A DNA stretch of 64,000 nucleotides. Source: Planctomycetaceae bacterium. Lineage in GTDB: Bacteria; Planctomycetota; Phycisphaerae; Phycisphaerales; SM1A02. A program made the position numbers and the translations under genes. Below, piece by piece: positions 27,051 to 35,706 of the stretch. Location of the stretch: assembly GCA_027490145.1 (NCBI GenBank), contig JAIXYQ010000014.1:89534-153533 (forward strand), read 5' to 3'. The notes beneath the pieces are model-generated. The model had not been told where the DNA came from. It searched no databases and saw nothing but the letters and a program-made list of their open reading frames with translations. The first letter of the stretch is position 1, and every line of letters begins with the position of its first letter.

Positions 27051-27461
27051 TCAGGCCCTGATCGGTGCAGGAATTCGAACGGCACGCATGATAAGCCGAC
27101 CCGTGCATGCCGTGTCGGTCGCCGCATCGCCGGGTCGGACCACGGTGGCCAGGCCCTTGAGCTGCCAACCGCCGTCGGTCTCCTTGTCGAAGGTCACCTC
27201 CATGCGCAGCGTGTCGCCCGGCCGCACGAAGCTGCCGTACTTCAGCCCCTTCACCTGCCCCAGCACGACCCGGCCGCAGCCGCGGCCGGCCAGCAACTCG
27301 CGGCCGGTCTGCACCAGGGCCTCGAGCATGAAGACCCCGGGAAGCACCGGAAAGGTCGGAAAGTGGTCCTGGAGGTACTCCTCGGCGATGGTCACGTTCT
27401 TGATCGCCACCACGCGGTCGGCGGACCGCTCGAGCACCTGATCGACGAGACGGAAATGCAT
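27051..27461 (-). CDS. 3-hydroxyacyl-ACP dehydratase FabZ-like (second copy)
   Basis: 136 residues from the ATG at 27461, chosen because MHFRLVDQVLERSADRVVAIKNVTI is the family start; the frame opens to 27539 without conserved sequence. The catalytic motif DHFPTFPVLPGVFMLEALVQTG has His and Glu in the FabZ positions (usually HFPGxPVMPGVLxxEAxAQ). The length is close to FabZ. It is divergent from ftsK with 71 bases between. It belongs with the long ACP and the other dehydratase; two dehydratases around one ACP suggest a special fatty-acyl or polyketide-like chain. Confidence 0.85.
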   Translation of the reverse strand: MHFRLVDQVLERSADRVVAIKNVTIAEEYLQDHFPTFPVLPGVFMLEALVQTGRELLAGRGCGRVVLGQVKGLKYGSFVRPGDTLRMEVTFDKETDGGWQLKGLATVVRPGDAATDTACTGRLIMRAVRIPAPIRA

Positions 27462-27532
27462 GGGTCGGGAAGGTAGCGAAAGCCACCTGGCTTGACTCAT
27501 CGGCAAGCCCCCGGAACGCCGATGAATCCTGC

Positions 27533-30142
27533 ATGGCACGGACTTCGCCTACGGCTGTTGCACGCCCCACGGGGCATGCTGTCCTCGACCTTCCCCCTGC
27601 CCCGCTCACGCGCAAGATCGGCTGGATCGCCGCCTTCGCCGCCTGGGTGCTCGTGGCGCTTGCCTTGGCGTCCTTCGACGCTGCCGATGCGCCCAGCCGC
27701 ACGGTCGCGTCGTGGAACCAGCCACCTGCGAACCTCATGGGTGCCGTGGGGGCGCTGGTCGCGCTCACGGTCTACGAGGCCTTCGGCTTCGGCGCCTGGA
27801 TCCCGATGCTGCTGGGGGGCGTCGCGCTGTGGGCCACCTTCTCGGGACGCGCCATCTCGCACCCGATGGTGCGCGCGGTGGGCGCGGTGATCGCGATGAT
27901 CGCCTTCAGCGCCCTGCACGCCACTTGGTTCCCCCGTCTTGGGTCCCTTGCGGGCGCGGAAGCCGGCCTGGTCCCGCAGTGGTTTGCGCAGCAATTCGTG
28001 GCCCGGTTCAACGGCGTGGGCACCAGCCTGATCCTGCTCCTGGCGCTCGTCCTTGGTCTGATGGTCGCCGCCGACGAACTGCTCGGCATGCTGCCCAAGG
28101 CCTTCGCGCGCGTGGGCGAGGCGCTCGAGCCCGTCTGGAAGACCGACTGGCGCGGCCTGATCGCACGCGCCACCGCCAAGCCACAGCCCGCGGTGGCCCT
28201 CGTTGGCAGCGCCGCACCCGCCGAGAAGGACGAACCCAAGGCGCGTCCCATGCGCCGGAAGTCCAAGGCGGCGATCGAGGCCGAAGCCGACGACGCCGCG
28301 GTGGCCGTGCTGGAGGCGCCCGAGGCCGACCACGCGACGGATGGATCCGACCTGGAGGACGAGGCCTCGTGCGGGGAGGACGCTGAGGACACTGACGAGG
28401 CCGAGGATGCGGACGACGCCGGCGAGACCGTCACCGACGCCGACGACGAGGCACCCAAGGCCCTGACCGAGGAGGAACTGCGCGAGCGGATGGCCCGCCT
28501 GCCGGTGCGCATGTCGGGCAAGGCCACGACGGTGGCGCGCGATCAGGACATTCCCCGCGCGGAGAACTACGAGGGCTACCAGTTCCCGGGCATCGAGCTG
28601 CTCGATGAACCCGAGTCGAACTTCAGCGAGAAGATCGAGGCCTTCGTGCGCGACCAGGCCGCCACGCTCACCCAGACGCTAGCGACCTACCAGCTCGAGG
28701 GCGAGGTCGTGGGCATCGAGAGCGGCCCGGTCGTCACGCTCTACTCCGTCGAGCTGGCGGCCGGCACGCGCGTGGCTCGCTTGGAGAACATCAGCAAGGA
28801 CATCGCCCGTGCGCTGAGCGCACCCAACATCCGCATCATCCCCAACATGCCCGGAACGACCGCCGTCGGCATCGAGGTGCCCAATCGCCAGAAGGAGAAG
28901 GTCCGGCTGAAGGAGCTGATGTCGGGAGGCCACTCCGGCGGCATGCGGCTGCCGATGTTCCTGGGCAAGGACAGCTCCGGCGAACCGCTGGTGCTCGACC
29001 TGACCAAGATGCCGCACATGCTGATCGCCGGCACGACCGGCAGCGGCAAGAGCGTGTGCATGAACAGCATCATCATGTCGTGGCTCTACACCAAGCGCCC
29101 CGATGAGCTGAAGCTCGTGCTCGTCGACCCCAAGATGGTCGAGATGAGCATGTACGCCAACATCCCGCACCTGATGGCGCCCGTCGTGACCGACATGGGC
29201 AAGGCCGCGGCGATCGTTGAATGGGCCGTGACGAAGATGGAGGAACGCTACGAGCTCTTCCAGCGCGCCCAGGTCCGCGACATCGTGACCTTCAACGAGC
29301 TCGGCGAGGAGGAGCTGTTCGCCCGGCTCGAGATGACCGACGCCGACGAGCAGGCCAAGGCCCGCGTGCCGAAGAAGTTGCCGTACCTCGTGTTCGTGAT
29401 CGACGAACTCGCCGACCTGATGATGACCAACCGCGAGGTCGAGACCAGCATCGTCCGCATCGCCCAGAAGGCGCGTGCGGTCGGCATCCACCTGATCCTC
29501 GCCACCCAGCGCCCACAGGCCAACGTCGTCACCGGCCTCATCAAGTCGAACATGCCCTGCCGCGTCGGGTTCAAGGTGGCCAGCGGCATGGACAGCCGCA
29601 TCGTGCTCGACCAGAAGGGCGCCGAACTCCTGCTTGGCCAGGGCGACATGATGGTCGTCACCCCGGCCAGCAGCGACCTTCGGCGCTGCCAGGGCACCCT
29701 GGTGACCGATGGCGAGATCCGCAACGTCACGCGCTTCCTGAAGGACGTCGCGCAACCGAGCTTCGAGCGTTCGCTCGTGGCGATCCGCAGCCAGGCCGAA
29801 GCCCAGGCCGCCGGCGACACCGAGCAGACCGGCGAGTTCAGCGCCGAGCGTGACCCGATGTTCGATCGTGCCGTCGAGATCATCATCGAGACCGGCCGCG
29901 GCAGCGTGAGCCTCCTGCAGCGTCGGCTCGCGATCGGCTACGGCCGCGCGAGCCGGCTCGTCGACCAGATGGGCGCAGCCGGCATCCTCAGCGACCACAA
30001 GGGATCGGTCGCGCGTGAGGTGCTCATCACGATGGAGGACTGGCAGCGCATGAAGGCGCTCGAGTCGGGCGAGGAAGGCACTCGGTCCGACGAGGGCGCA
30101 ACTGCCGCTGCCGACGACGACTCCATGTCGGACGACGACTGA
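27533..30142 (+). CDS. ftsK: DNA translocase FtsK/SpoIIIE
   Basis: 869 residues. Four N-terminal membrane helices (about 28-200: WIAAFAAWVLVALALASF, VGALVALTVYEAFGFGAWI, VIAMIAFSALHATW, SLILLLALVLGLMVAA) are followed by an acidic linker (Glu/Asp/Ala-rich, about 255-320). The RecA-like motor holds Walker A IAGTTGSGKSVCMNS near 496-510 and Walker B YLVFVIDELADLMM near 618-631. The C-terminal gamma winged helix (ETGRGSVSLLQRRLAIGYGRASRLVDQMGAAG) recognises KOPS. It pumps DNA into daughter cells at division. A strong hairpin follows the stop. Confidence 0.96.
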   Translation: MARTSPTAVARPTGHAVLDLPPAPLTRKIGWIAAFAAWVLVALALASFDAADAPSRTVASWNQPPANLMGAVGALVALTVYEAFGFGAWIPMLLGGVALWATFSGRAISHPMVRAVGAVIAMIAFSALHATWFPRLGSLAGAEAGLVPQWFAQQFVARFNGVGTSLILLLALVLGLMVAADELLGMLPKAFARVGEALEPVWKTDWRGLIARATAKPQPAVALVGSAAPAEKDEPKARPMRRKSKAAIEAEADDAAVAVLEAPEADHATDGSDLEDEASCGEDAEDTDEAEDADDAGETVTDADDEAPKALTEEELRERMARLPVRMSGKATTVARDQDIPRAENYEGYQFPGIELLDEPESNFSEKIEAFVRDQAATLTQTLATYQLEGEVVGIESGPVVTLYSVELAAGTRVARLENISKDIARALSAPNIRIIPNMPGTTAVGIEVPNRQKEKVRLKELMSGGHSGGMRLPMFLGKDSSGEPLVLDLTKMPHMLIAGTTGSGKSVCMNSIIMSWLYTKRPDELKLVLVDPKMVEMSMYANIPHLMAPVVTDMGKAAAIVEWAVTKMEERYELFQRAQVRDIVTFNELGEEELFARLEMTDADEQAKARVPKKLPYLVFVIDELADLMMTNREVETSIVRIAQKARAVGIHLILATQRPQANVVTGLIKSNMPCRVGFKVASGMDSRIVLDQKGAELLLGQGDMMVVTPASSDLRRCQGTLVTDGEIRNVTRFLKDVAQPSFERSLVAIRSQAEAQAAGDTEQTGEFSAERDPMFDRAVEIIIETGRGSVSLLQRRLAIGYGRASRLVDQMGAAGILSDHKGSVAREVLITMEDWQRMKALESGEEGTRSDEGATAAADDDSMSDDD

Positions 30143-30167
30143 ACGACCACCACCTGTTCGCAACGCC

Positions 30168-30205
30168 GCGCGGGTCGGGCCCTGAGGGAGGGGCCCGGCC
30201 CGCGC
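30168..30205 (+). terminator. Strong hairpin after ftsK
   Basis: 15-bp stem (30168-30182 with 30191-30205, one G-U pair) around a TGAGGGAG loop, 25 bases after the ftsK stop. Only a weak T tract (TGCCGTTCC) follows, but the stem is very stable, so it is a likely terminator or transcript-end protector. Confidence 0.6.
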
Positions 30206-30226
30206 TGCCGTTCCGGATCGAGTACC

Positions 30227-30245
30227 GAATTTTCCACCTCAATTC
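30227..30245. promoter_or_regulatory. GAATT-N9-AATTC inverted repeat upstream of the antitoxin gene
   Basis: A 5-bp inverted repeat in an AT-rich patch, 34 bases before the DUF433 start. VapB-like and DUF433 antitoxins usually bind such palindromes in their own promoter, so this is a candidate operator. It is an inference from position and symmetry alone. Confidence 0.35.
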
Positions 30246-30279
30246 AGGCAACCCGACGACGATGCCGTAAGGTGTCGGC

Positions 30280-30513
30280 ATGGACCCGACCAACGGACTT
30301 CCTGCCGACATCGTGTGTGACCCGGAGATCCTCGGCGGCGTGCCGATTTTCCGCGGCACCCGTGTCCCGCTCCAAGCCTTGCTCGATCATGTCGCCGCCG
30401 GCGACAGCACCGCCACCTTCCTCGATGACTTCCCCAGCATCGATGCTGCCGTGGTCGCGCGGGTCCTCGCCCAGTGGCGTCCGCCCGGCGGATCGCATGC
30501 GTCTGCTGCTTGA
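30280..30513 (+). CDS. DUF433-family antitoxin
   Basis: 77 residues. The core DIVCDPEILGGVPIFRGTRVPLQALLDHVAAGDSTATFLDDFPSI matches the DUF433 winged-helix pattern (GxPxxxGTRxxVxxLLxxLAxGxxxxEILxxYPxL). It is predicted to neutralise the PIN-type protein encoded next to it. The last 17 bases overlap the toxin start at 30497, a normal layout for these modules. AAGG stands before the ATG. A Planctomycete-type placement is not needed; such modules move horizontally. Confidence 0.85.
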   Translation: MDPTNGLPADIVCDPEILGGVPIFRGTRVPLQALLDHVAAGDSTATFLDDFPSIDAAVVARVLAQWRPPGGSHASAA

Positions 30514-30829
30514 TGAGTGCATGCCGATCCGGCTGATGTTGGACTTCGAACAGGCTCTGGGGGCGCCTGTTGATCACGTCGTCCGTCTCGGCTGGTCGGG
30601 CTGCACGGACACCTCCCTCATTGATCGCATGACTCGGTGTGGGCATACATCGCTCATCACCACCGACCGCAGCATGCTGCACCAGCAGCCCCGGCAGCGG
30701 TTGCGCGTCTCGATCCTCATCCTCTCATCGCGCTCCAACCGCACCGAGGACCTTCGTCCACTGGTCATGGCCACGGTGCGCGTCGCCCGGCTGGCTCGCC
30801 CAGGCGCACTGATCCTTGTCGGACCGTGA
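30497..30829 (+). CDS. DUF5615/PIN-like toxin
   Basis: 110 residues from the ATG at 30497. It starts MRLLLDECMPIRLM, the first acidic strand of DUF5615 (Mut7-C/PIN-like) proteins; further along, SLIDRMTRCGHTSLITTDRSMLHQQ matches the second acidic region (usually xxxxxxLVTxDxDF), with Asp in TTDRS. This suggests a metal-dependent RNase of the VapC superfamily. Paired with DUF433 it forms a toxin-antitoxin module. The frame opens earlier, at 30272, but that part is in the antitoxin and is not used. Confidence 0.8.
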   Translation: MRLLLDECMPIRLMLDFEQALGAPVDHVVRLGWSGCTDTSLIDRMTRCGHTSLITTDRSMLHQQPRQRLRVSILILSSRSNRTEDLRPLVMATVRVARLARPGALILVGP

Positions 30830-30902
30830 CGCGTGGATCCGGAGCGCGCGTGCGCGCTCCGCGCTCGTCCTCCCGCTCCCTCGGGCCCTGGCTGCGCGGA
30901 CG

Positions 30903-31070
30903 CGCTCGCTCCACTAGGTTTCGCTCGCGCTCACGTCCGTCGCTCGGCGGAGCTGGCACCCGCCTCCGAATGCGCTGTTCGTGCCGCCATCGCGACTCCC
31001 AAAGCCGCGCAGCACAGGGCCACTCGGTCGCTGCGGACGGCGCGGCGCAGCGTAGTGGCCGCGTGGCAAC
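30903..31070 (-). repeat. Dispersed repeat, copy A (inverted relative to copy B at 63832-64000)
   Basis: About 168 bp whose reverse complement matches the last 169 bases of the window with about 13 mismatches and one gap by hand count. It is non-coding: the open frames in both copies differ at residue-changing positions. It contains clusters of GAGCG/GCGAG and GAGCGCGAGCGAAACC. The element may extend further on the 30.8 kb side, since copy B runs off the window. It lies in the gene-free gap between the toxin gene and atpA. Confidence 0.85.
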
Positions 31071-31103
31071 ATCGTGCCTGCCAGGCGGCCGTCGCGGAAA
31101 AGG

Positions 31104-31244
31104 GGCGCGGCATGCCTCGCAGAGCGAGTTCCGCAGCCTGCGAGGAAAGCTGGCGCGCAGCGGCGTTCAGTGACCACGGGGTGACAGACGCGCCAGTTTC
31201 TGAGCAGGCGAGGACTGTCTGAGCGAACGAGGCATGCCGGCGCC
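31104..31244. repeat. Long imperfect inverted repeat next to repeat A
   Basis: Left arm 31104-31157 and right arm 31189-31244 can form a long hairpin with a 31-base loop. The outer part is strongest: GGCATGCCTCG with CGAGGCATGCC and an inner CTGGCGCG with CGCGCCAG. The middle is mismatched. There is no coding sequence in it. It could be a structured RNA, a decayed transposable element end or a recombination site; the sequence alone does not decide. Confidence 0.6.
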
Positions 31245-31297
31245 CCAAAGGGAGCGACGGCCGCACGAGCGCCGGCGCCCCTACCAGGCGCACAACG

Positions 31298-31322
31298 AAA
31301 ACCGCCGCGCAGGGCGCGGCGG
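31298..31322 (-). terminator. Rho-independent terminator of the ATP synthase operon
   Basis: CCGCCGCGC (31302-31310) pairs with GCGCGGCGG (31314-31322). Read on the - strand the stem is followed by TTTTCGTTG. It is 79 bases downstream of atpA, so the transcript of the atp genes ends here and does not continue to atpG. Confidence 0.8.
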
Positions 31323-31400
31323 CTTCGGGTCAAGCAATGGTCCCTGAGGCGCGTGGAGGCCGGCGAGCCGGCGCCCGACGCGGACCGACGGGCAGCACGA

Positions 31401-32957
31401 TCAGGCGCGCCAGCCGGTCTTGAACTGCTTCATGGCGGCGACGAATTCGTCCTCCATGCCCTTGAACGACTTCTTCTCGGCGAGCTTGGCGCGCAGCGCG
31501 CTGCCGCCGCCCTGGAACCACGCCAGGAGATCGGCCTCGAACTGACGCACCTTGGCGACCGGGACATCGTCCATGATGCCCTTGCTCGCGGCGAAGAGGC
31601 CCAAGCACTGGTCGATCACGTCGAACGGGGTGTACTGGCCCTGCTTCAGCAGTTCCACCATGCGCGCGCCGCGGTCGAGCTGGCGCTGGCTGGCGGCGTC
31701 GAGTTCGGTGCCGAGCTGCGCGAACGCCTCGAGCTCGCGGTAGGCCGCCAGGTCAAGACGCAGCGAGCCGGCGACTTCCTTCATCGCCTTGATCTGGGCG
31801 TTGCCACCCACGCGGCTCACCGAGATGCCCACGTTGATGGCGGGGCGCACGCCGGCGGCGAACAGTTCGGGCTGCAGGTAGATCTGGCCGTCGGTGATCG
31901 AGATGACGTTCGTCGGGATGTACGCCGACACGTCACCTTCCTGCGTCTCGATGATCGGCAGCGCGGTCAGCGAGCCGCCGCCGTTCTCGGCGCTGAGCTT
32001 GGTGGCGCGCTCGAGCAGGCGGCTGTGCAGGTAGAAGACGTCGCCGGGGTACGCCTCGCGGCCCGGCGGACGGCGAAGCAGCAGCGACAGTTCGCGGTAC
32101 GCCACGGCCTGCTTCGAGAGGTCGTCGTACACGCAGAGCACGTGCTTGGGGCCGGTGTAGCCGGCATCCTTGCCCTTCCACATGAAGTACTCGCCCATCG
32201 CGCAGCCGGCATAGGGAGCGATGTACTGCATCGGGGCGCTGGCGCTGGCGCCTGCGGCGACGATGATGGTGTAGTCGAGGGCGCCGTTCTTCTTCAGGGT
32301 CTCGACGACGCCGGCGATGGTCGATTCCTTCTGCCCGACCGCGACGTAGATGCACACCACCGCATCCGGGGTACCCCAGTACTGCTTCTGGTTGATGATG
32401 CAGTCGAGGCAGACCGCGGTCTTGCCGGTCTTGCGGTCGCCGATGACGAGCTCGCGCTGGCCACGGCCCACGGGGATCATGCTGTCGACGGCCTTGATGC
32501 CGAACTGCAGCGGCTCCTTCACGGGCTGGCGCTTGCTGATGCCGGGGGCGACGATGTCGACCTTGCCGGTCTGAGCGGTCTTGATGGGCGCGCCGCCGTC
32601 GATCGCTTTGCCGAGCGGATCGACCACGCGACCCAGCAGCTCGGGGCCGACGGGCACTTCGAGCAGGCGACCGGTCGCCTTGACGGTGTCGCCTTCACGC
32701 ACGAGGGTCGGGTCACCGAAGAGCGCGGCGCCGACCACGCCCGACTCGAGGTTCATGACCTGGCCGGTGATCGTCTTGCCGCCGACGCACTGGAACTCGA
32801 GGAGTTCGCCGGCCATCGCGCTGGACAGGCCGTAGATGCGGGCGATGCCGTCGCCGACCTCGACGACCTGGCCGACCTCGCTGACCTCGAGCTGGCTGCT
32901 GAAGGACTCGATCTGCTGCTTGATGACCGAAGTGAGTTCGTCAGTCTTGATCTTCAC
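31401..32957 (-). CDS. atpA: ATP synthase F1 subunit alpha
   Basis: Non-catalytic nucleotide-binding subunit of F1, inside the cell at the membrane. It has 518 residues from a GTG at 32957 with AGAGG upstream. The start [19 protein letters not shown], the P-loop [10 protein letters not shown], and [21 protein letters not shown] are the standard signatures. It is the last gene of a - strand operon (atpZ, I, B, E, F, H, A); the usual partners atpG, atpD and atpC are not downstream but replaced by a terminator and a repeat-bearing gap. Confidence 0.97.
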   Translation of the reverse strand: MKIKTDELTSVIKQQIESFSSQLEVSEVGQVVEVGDGIARIYGLSSAMAGELLEFQCVGGKTITGQVMNLESGVVGAALFGDPTLVREGDTVKATGRLLEVPVGPELLGRVVDPLGKAIDGGAPIKTAQTGKVDIVAPGISKRQPVKEPLQFGIKAVDSMIPVGRGQRELVIGDRKTGKTAVCLDCIINQKQYWGTPDAVVCIYVAVGQKESTIAGVVETLKKNGALDYTIIVAAGASASAPMQYIAPYAGCAMGEYFMWKGKDAGYTGPKHVLCVYDDLSKQAVAYRELSLLLRRPPGREAYPGDVFYLHSRLLERATKLSAENGGGSLTALPIIETQEGDVSAYIPTNVISITDGQIYLQPELFAAGVRPAINVGISVSRVGGNAQIKAMKEVAGSLRLDLAAYRELEAFAQLGTELDAASQRQLDRGARMVELLKQGQYTPFDVIDQCLGLFAASKGIMDDVPVAKVRQFEADLLAWFQGGGSALRAKLAEKKSFKGMEDEFVAAMKQFKTGWRA

Positions 32958-33017
32958 GGTTGGACCTCTGCTTTCGGGGTGCTGCGTGCCCTGCTCGGGC
33001 GGTGGGTTCGTTCGGGT

Positions 33018-33617
33018 TCAGGAGAGGAAGCGGCCGATGTCGGCACGCACCTTGGCGCCGGCGTCCTCGATGAGCGAGCGCCGCATGCGGCGCAGCTTCG
33101 CGGCCACCGAGCCATCGATCAGTTGGTCGCCGATGCGCAGCTTCATGCCGCCGACCATCGACGCATCCTTGTACGGGTGGAGGATGGGCTCACGACCCAG
33201 CCGCGACTTCAGCGTGGCGGCGAGGTTCGCGCGCGCGCCCTCGTCGAGCTGCCCATCGACCGTGAAGACATCGACCTCGACCTTGCCGAAACGCTCGTTG
33301 AGCAGCTTGGCATAGGCATCCGAGATCGGCTCGAGCTCACCAAGTCGGCCCTTGCGGTTCGCCACGAGCAGGAAGCGCAGCATCAGGTCGCTGACGCGGC
33401 CCTTGAGCATGGACTGCAGGGCGGACTCGCGCGCAGCCGTGTCGATCGCGGGCGAACGCAGGAATTCAGCGAAGCGGCGGTCGCCGCGGACGATCTCGAC
33501 GAGATCGACCAACTCATCGCCGGCGTCTTGCGCAGCGGCGTCACCGCCCTGCTTCGAGGCCAGCTCGAAGAGGCTCTCGGCGTAGACGCGGCCGACGCTG
33601 TTGGTTGCCGTGGACAT
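33018..33617 (-). CDS. atpH: ATP synthase F1 subunit delta
   Basis: Peripheral stalk linker between F1 and F0. It has 199 residues from the ATG at 33617 with GAGG upstream; the frame opens to 33716 but the added part overlaps atpF. The pattern VGRVYAESLFELASKQG at the start and the C-terminal VGGMKLRIGDQLIDGSVAAKLRRMRRSL are typical of OSCP/delta. It lies between atpF and atpA, the usual order. Confidence 0.92.
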   Translation of the reverse strand: MSTATNSVGRVYAESLFELASKQGGDAAAQDAGDELVDLVEIVRGDRRFAEFLRSPAIDTAARESALQSMLKGRVSDLMLRFLLVANRKGRLGELEPISDAYAKLLNERFGKVEVDVFTVDGQLDEGARANLAATLKSRLGREPILHPYKDASMVGGMKLRIGDQLIDGSVAAKLRRMRRSLIEDAGAKVRADIGRFLS

Positions 33618-33642
33618 GGTCTGCCTCGGGGGGTTCTGGCCG

Positions 33643-34164
33643 TTAGCGGCCGGTGCTGGCGAATTCCTTGATCGACTGCTCGACGAGGGCCTTCTGGTCC
33701 TTGGCGTCGATGGCACGTCCGAGGATCTTGCTCGCCACGCTCACGGCGAGCTCGGCGGCGTGGGCCTCGAGTTCGGCCACCGCCTGGCGGCGCGCGGCGT
33801 CCATCTCGGCGTTGGCGCGCTTCTTCAGCTCGGCCAGTTCCGCCTCGCTGCGGGCTCGGAGGTCATCGGCGGCCTTCTGCGCCTGCGCGCGGGCTTCCTT
33901 GATCATCGCGTCGGCATCCTGCTGCGCCTGAACGAGCTTGCGCTCGAACTCTTCCTGTGCCGCCTTCGCGTTGGCTCGGGCATCCTCGGCAGCCTTGATC
34001 TCGCCGAGGATCTTTTCGTTGCGCTCGTCGAGACCCTTGGCGATGGTGGGCCACACGAACAGGGACAGCACGATCACGGTCACCAGAGCCACCACGACGG
34101 CGGTGGCCAGGGGCAGGATCTGCACGCTCATCGGGTTCGAGGCGTCGGCGGCAAACAGGAACAC
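33643..34164 (-). CDS. atpF: ATP synthase F0 subunit b
   Basis: Peripheral stalk. It has 173 residues from a GTG at 34164 with GAGG upstream. One N-terminal membrane helix (about 15-38: LPLATAVVVALVTVIVLSLFVW) is followed by a long charged coiled coil (KAAEDARANAKAAQEEFERKLVQAQQ) and a C-terminal dimer region, the standard b-subunit layout. Between atpE and atpH in normal order. Confidence 0.94.
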   Translation of the reverse strand: MFLFAADASNPMSVQILPLATAVVVALVTVIVLSLFVWPTIAKGLDERNEKILGEIKAAEDARANAKAAQEEFERKLVQAQQDADAMIKEARAQAQKAADDLRARSEAELAELKKRANAEMDAARRQAVAELEAHAAELAVSVASKILGRAIDAKDQKALVEQSIKEFASTGR

Positions 34165-34274
34165 GGTTGACCTCGCTGGGTTCGGTGCTGATGGGACGTT
34201 CGGTCACGGCAGGCACGCGCCGCCGGGACCCGCACGTGGCGGGCCCCGGCAGGCGACGATTCAGCCTGCGGCGA

Positions 34275-34589
34275 TCAGGTGCCCTTGGGGAACCCGAGCA
34301 GGCCGACGACGACGGCGAACAGGGCGACGCCTTCGACGAGCGCCGCGGTGAGGATCGTGTTCACGAAGATCTTGCCGGCCATCTCGGGCTGGCGGGCGAT
34401 GCTCTCGACGGCGCTGCCGCCGATGCGGCCGATGCCCATCGCGGCGCCGATCACGGCCAGACCGACAGCGAGGCCGGCGCCGAGGCCGGAGCCCCAGTTC
34501 ATGGCGGTTTCGCCGGCGGCGAGGGCGTTGTCCGCGCCGAAGACGGCGAGGGCGGCGAAGGCGAGGAGAGCAAGGGTCACGTTCTTCAT
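34275..34589 (-). CDS. atpE: ATP synthase F0 subunit c
   Basis: Membrane rotor subunit. It has 104 residues from the ATG at 34589; two transmembrane helices with the conserved ESIARQPEMAGK loop and the ion-binding Glu in AALVEGVALFAVV. The first about 24 residues look like a signal-like extension, which is not present in E. coli but seen in some other bacteria. The Glu is followed by Gly rather than Ser-Thr and the helix-1 Gln of sodium types is absent, so protons are the likely ion. GGAG precedes the start. Confidence 0.95.
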   Translation of the reverse strand: MKNVTLALLAFAALAVFGADNALAAGETAMNWGSGLGAGLAVGLAVIGAAMGIGRIGGSAVESIARQPEMAGKIFVNTILTAALVEGVALFAVVVGLLGFPKGT

Positions 34590-34695
34590 TTGGGTTGGCT
34601 CCAACGGCGCCGTGGGTGGGCGCCTTTCATGCAGGCTGAACTCGGTGTTCCCGGCACCCACTGCCGGGAAGGGTGAAAAGTGTAACGACGGTGGA

Positions 34696-35706
34696 TCAGT
34701 GCGCGGGAGAGGGCACGGCGTGCCCTGAACCCCCGTGGTCATGGCCGCCGTGGCCCTGATCGTGCGCGTGCTCCTCGTGGCCGTGGTCCTCGTGCGCCAT
34801 CAGGCTGATGAAGACAGCCGTCAGGAACATGAAGATGAAGGCTTGGAGGAACGCCACGAACAGTTCGAGGAAGGTGATGAGCACCGCGAAGATGCCCGCC
34901 ACCAGCGTGATCGACCCGGCTGCCCAGGTCGGGCCGCCGGCCTTCAGCACCCCCGCGCCGAAGCTGAACAGCACTGCCATGAGCGTGTGCCCCGCGACCA
35001 TGTTGGCCAGGAGTCGGATGGCGAGCGCCGCCGGCTTGATGAACATGCCCCCGATCTCGACCACGAAGATGATGGGGATGACCGCCCACAGGCCGATCGA
35101 ACCGTGCACCAGGTCATGGCCACCACAGAGGTGCTCGATCGTGCCCTTCACGCCCAAGTCGCGGAAGGACTGCCACCAGATGGCGCAGAAGCTGATCACC
35201 GCCAGGCCCAGCGTGACCGAGAGGCTCGCTGTGGCGGTGCCGCCGAAGAACACGGCGGCCGGCTGGGTGTGCGCCATGTCATGCGCGGCCTGATCGTGCT
35301 GGCCCATCATGACATGCAGCATTTCCTGCAGGTCGGCGAAGGGAACCAGGCCGAACAGGTTGAGCGTCAGGATGAAGAAGAAGAGCGACAGGAGCAGCGG
35401 CAGCCAGGCCTTGGCCAGGCGTTCGCCCATGACCGGCACCAGCATCTGGTCGCGCAGACCAAGCACGATGACCTCGATGACCTGGGCGATGCGGCCCTTG
35501 GTCACGAAGCGCGCGTTGCCTTCGCTCGACGGGCCGGTCTTGATCCGCCGAGCTGCCATCATGAGCACCGTGATGCACACCAGTGCGCCGACCACCAGCG
35601 AGATCATGCTCAGCGTGAGCCGAGTGCCTTCGATCGAGAGGGCGCTGTCCCGGTCAAGGACGTGTCCAAGGGGGTTGTCGCCGGCGGCAAGGAGCAGAGT
35701 GGTCAT
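34696..35706 (-). CDS. atpB: ATP synthase F0 subunit a
   Basis: Membrane stator with the ion channel. It has 336 residues with several membrane helices; the essential Arg is in IRLLANMVAGHTLM and VVEIGGMFIKPAALA is the preceding helix. The N-terminal half has an inserted His-containing loop (MMGQHDQAAHDMAHTQP). The C-terminus carries a histidine-rich tail (HEDHGHEEHAHDQGHGG), an oddity that resembles the His tail on GroEL1 and may bind metal. The ATG overlaps the stop of the atpI-like gene in ATGA. Confidence 0.95.
   Translation of the reverse strand: MTTLLLAAGDNPLGHVLDRDSALSIEGTRLTLSMISLVVGALVCITVLMMAARRIKTGPSSEGNARFVTKGRIAQVIEVIVLGLRDQMLVPVMGERLAKAWLPLLLSLFFFILTLNLFGLVPFADLQEMLHVMMGQHDQAAHDMAHTQPAAVFFGGTATASLSVTLGLAVISFCAIWWQSFRDLGVKGTIEHLCGGHDLVHGSIGLWAVIPIIFVVEIGGMFIKPAALAIRLLANMVAGHTLMAVLFSFGAGVLKAGGPTWAAGSITLVAGIFAVLITFLELFVAFLQAFIFMFLTAVFISLMAHEDHGHEEHAHDQGHGGHDHGGSGHAVPSPAH

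Noticed and set aside
30931..31293. Apparent conserved small protein shared with 63640-63972
   Set aside because: The similarity is that of the DNA repeat. Differences between copies change residues and do not favour third positions, so a coding role is not supported.
31353..31400. Possible continuation of the atp operon (atpG) after atpA
   Set aside because: No gamma-subunit motif is found in the gap or before it, and a terminator follows.
31353..33671. 772-residue open frame on the + strand
   Set aside because: Antisense to atpA and atpH, whose signatures are certain.
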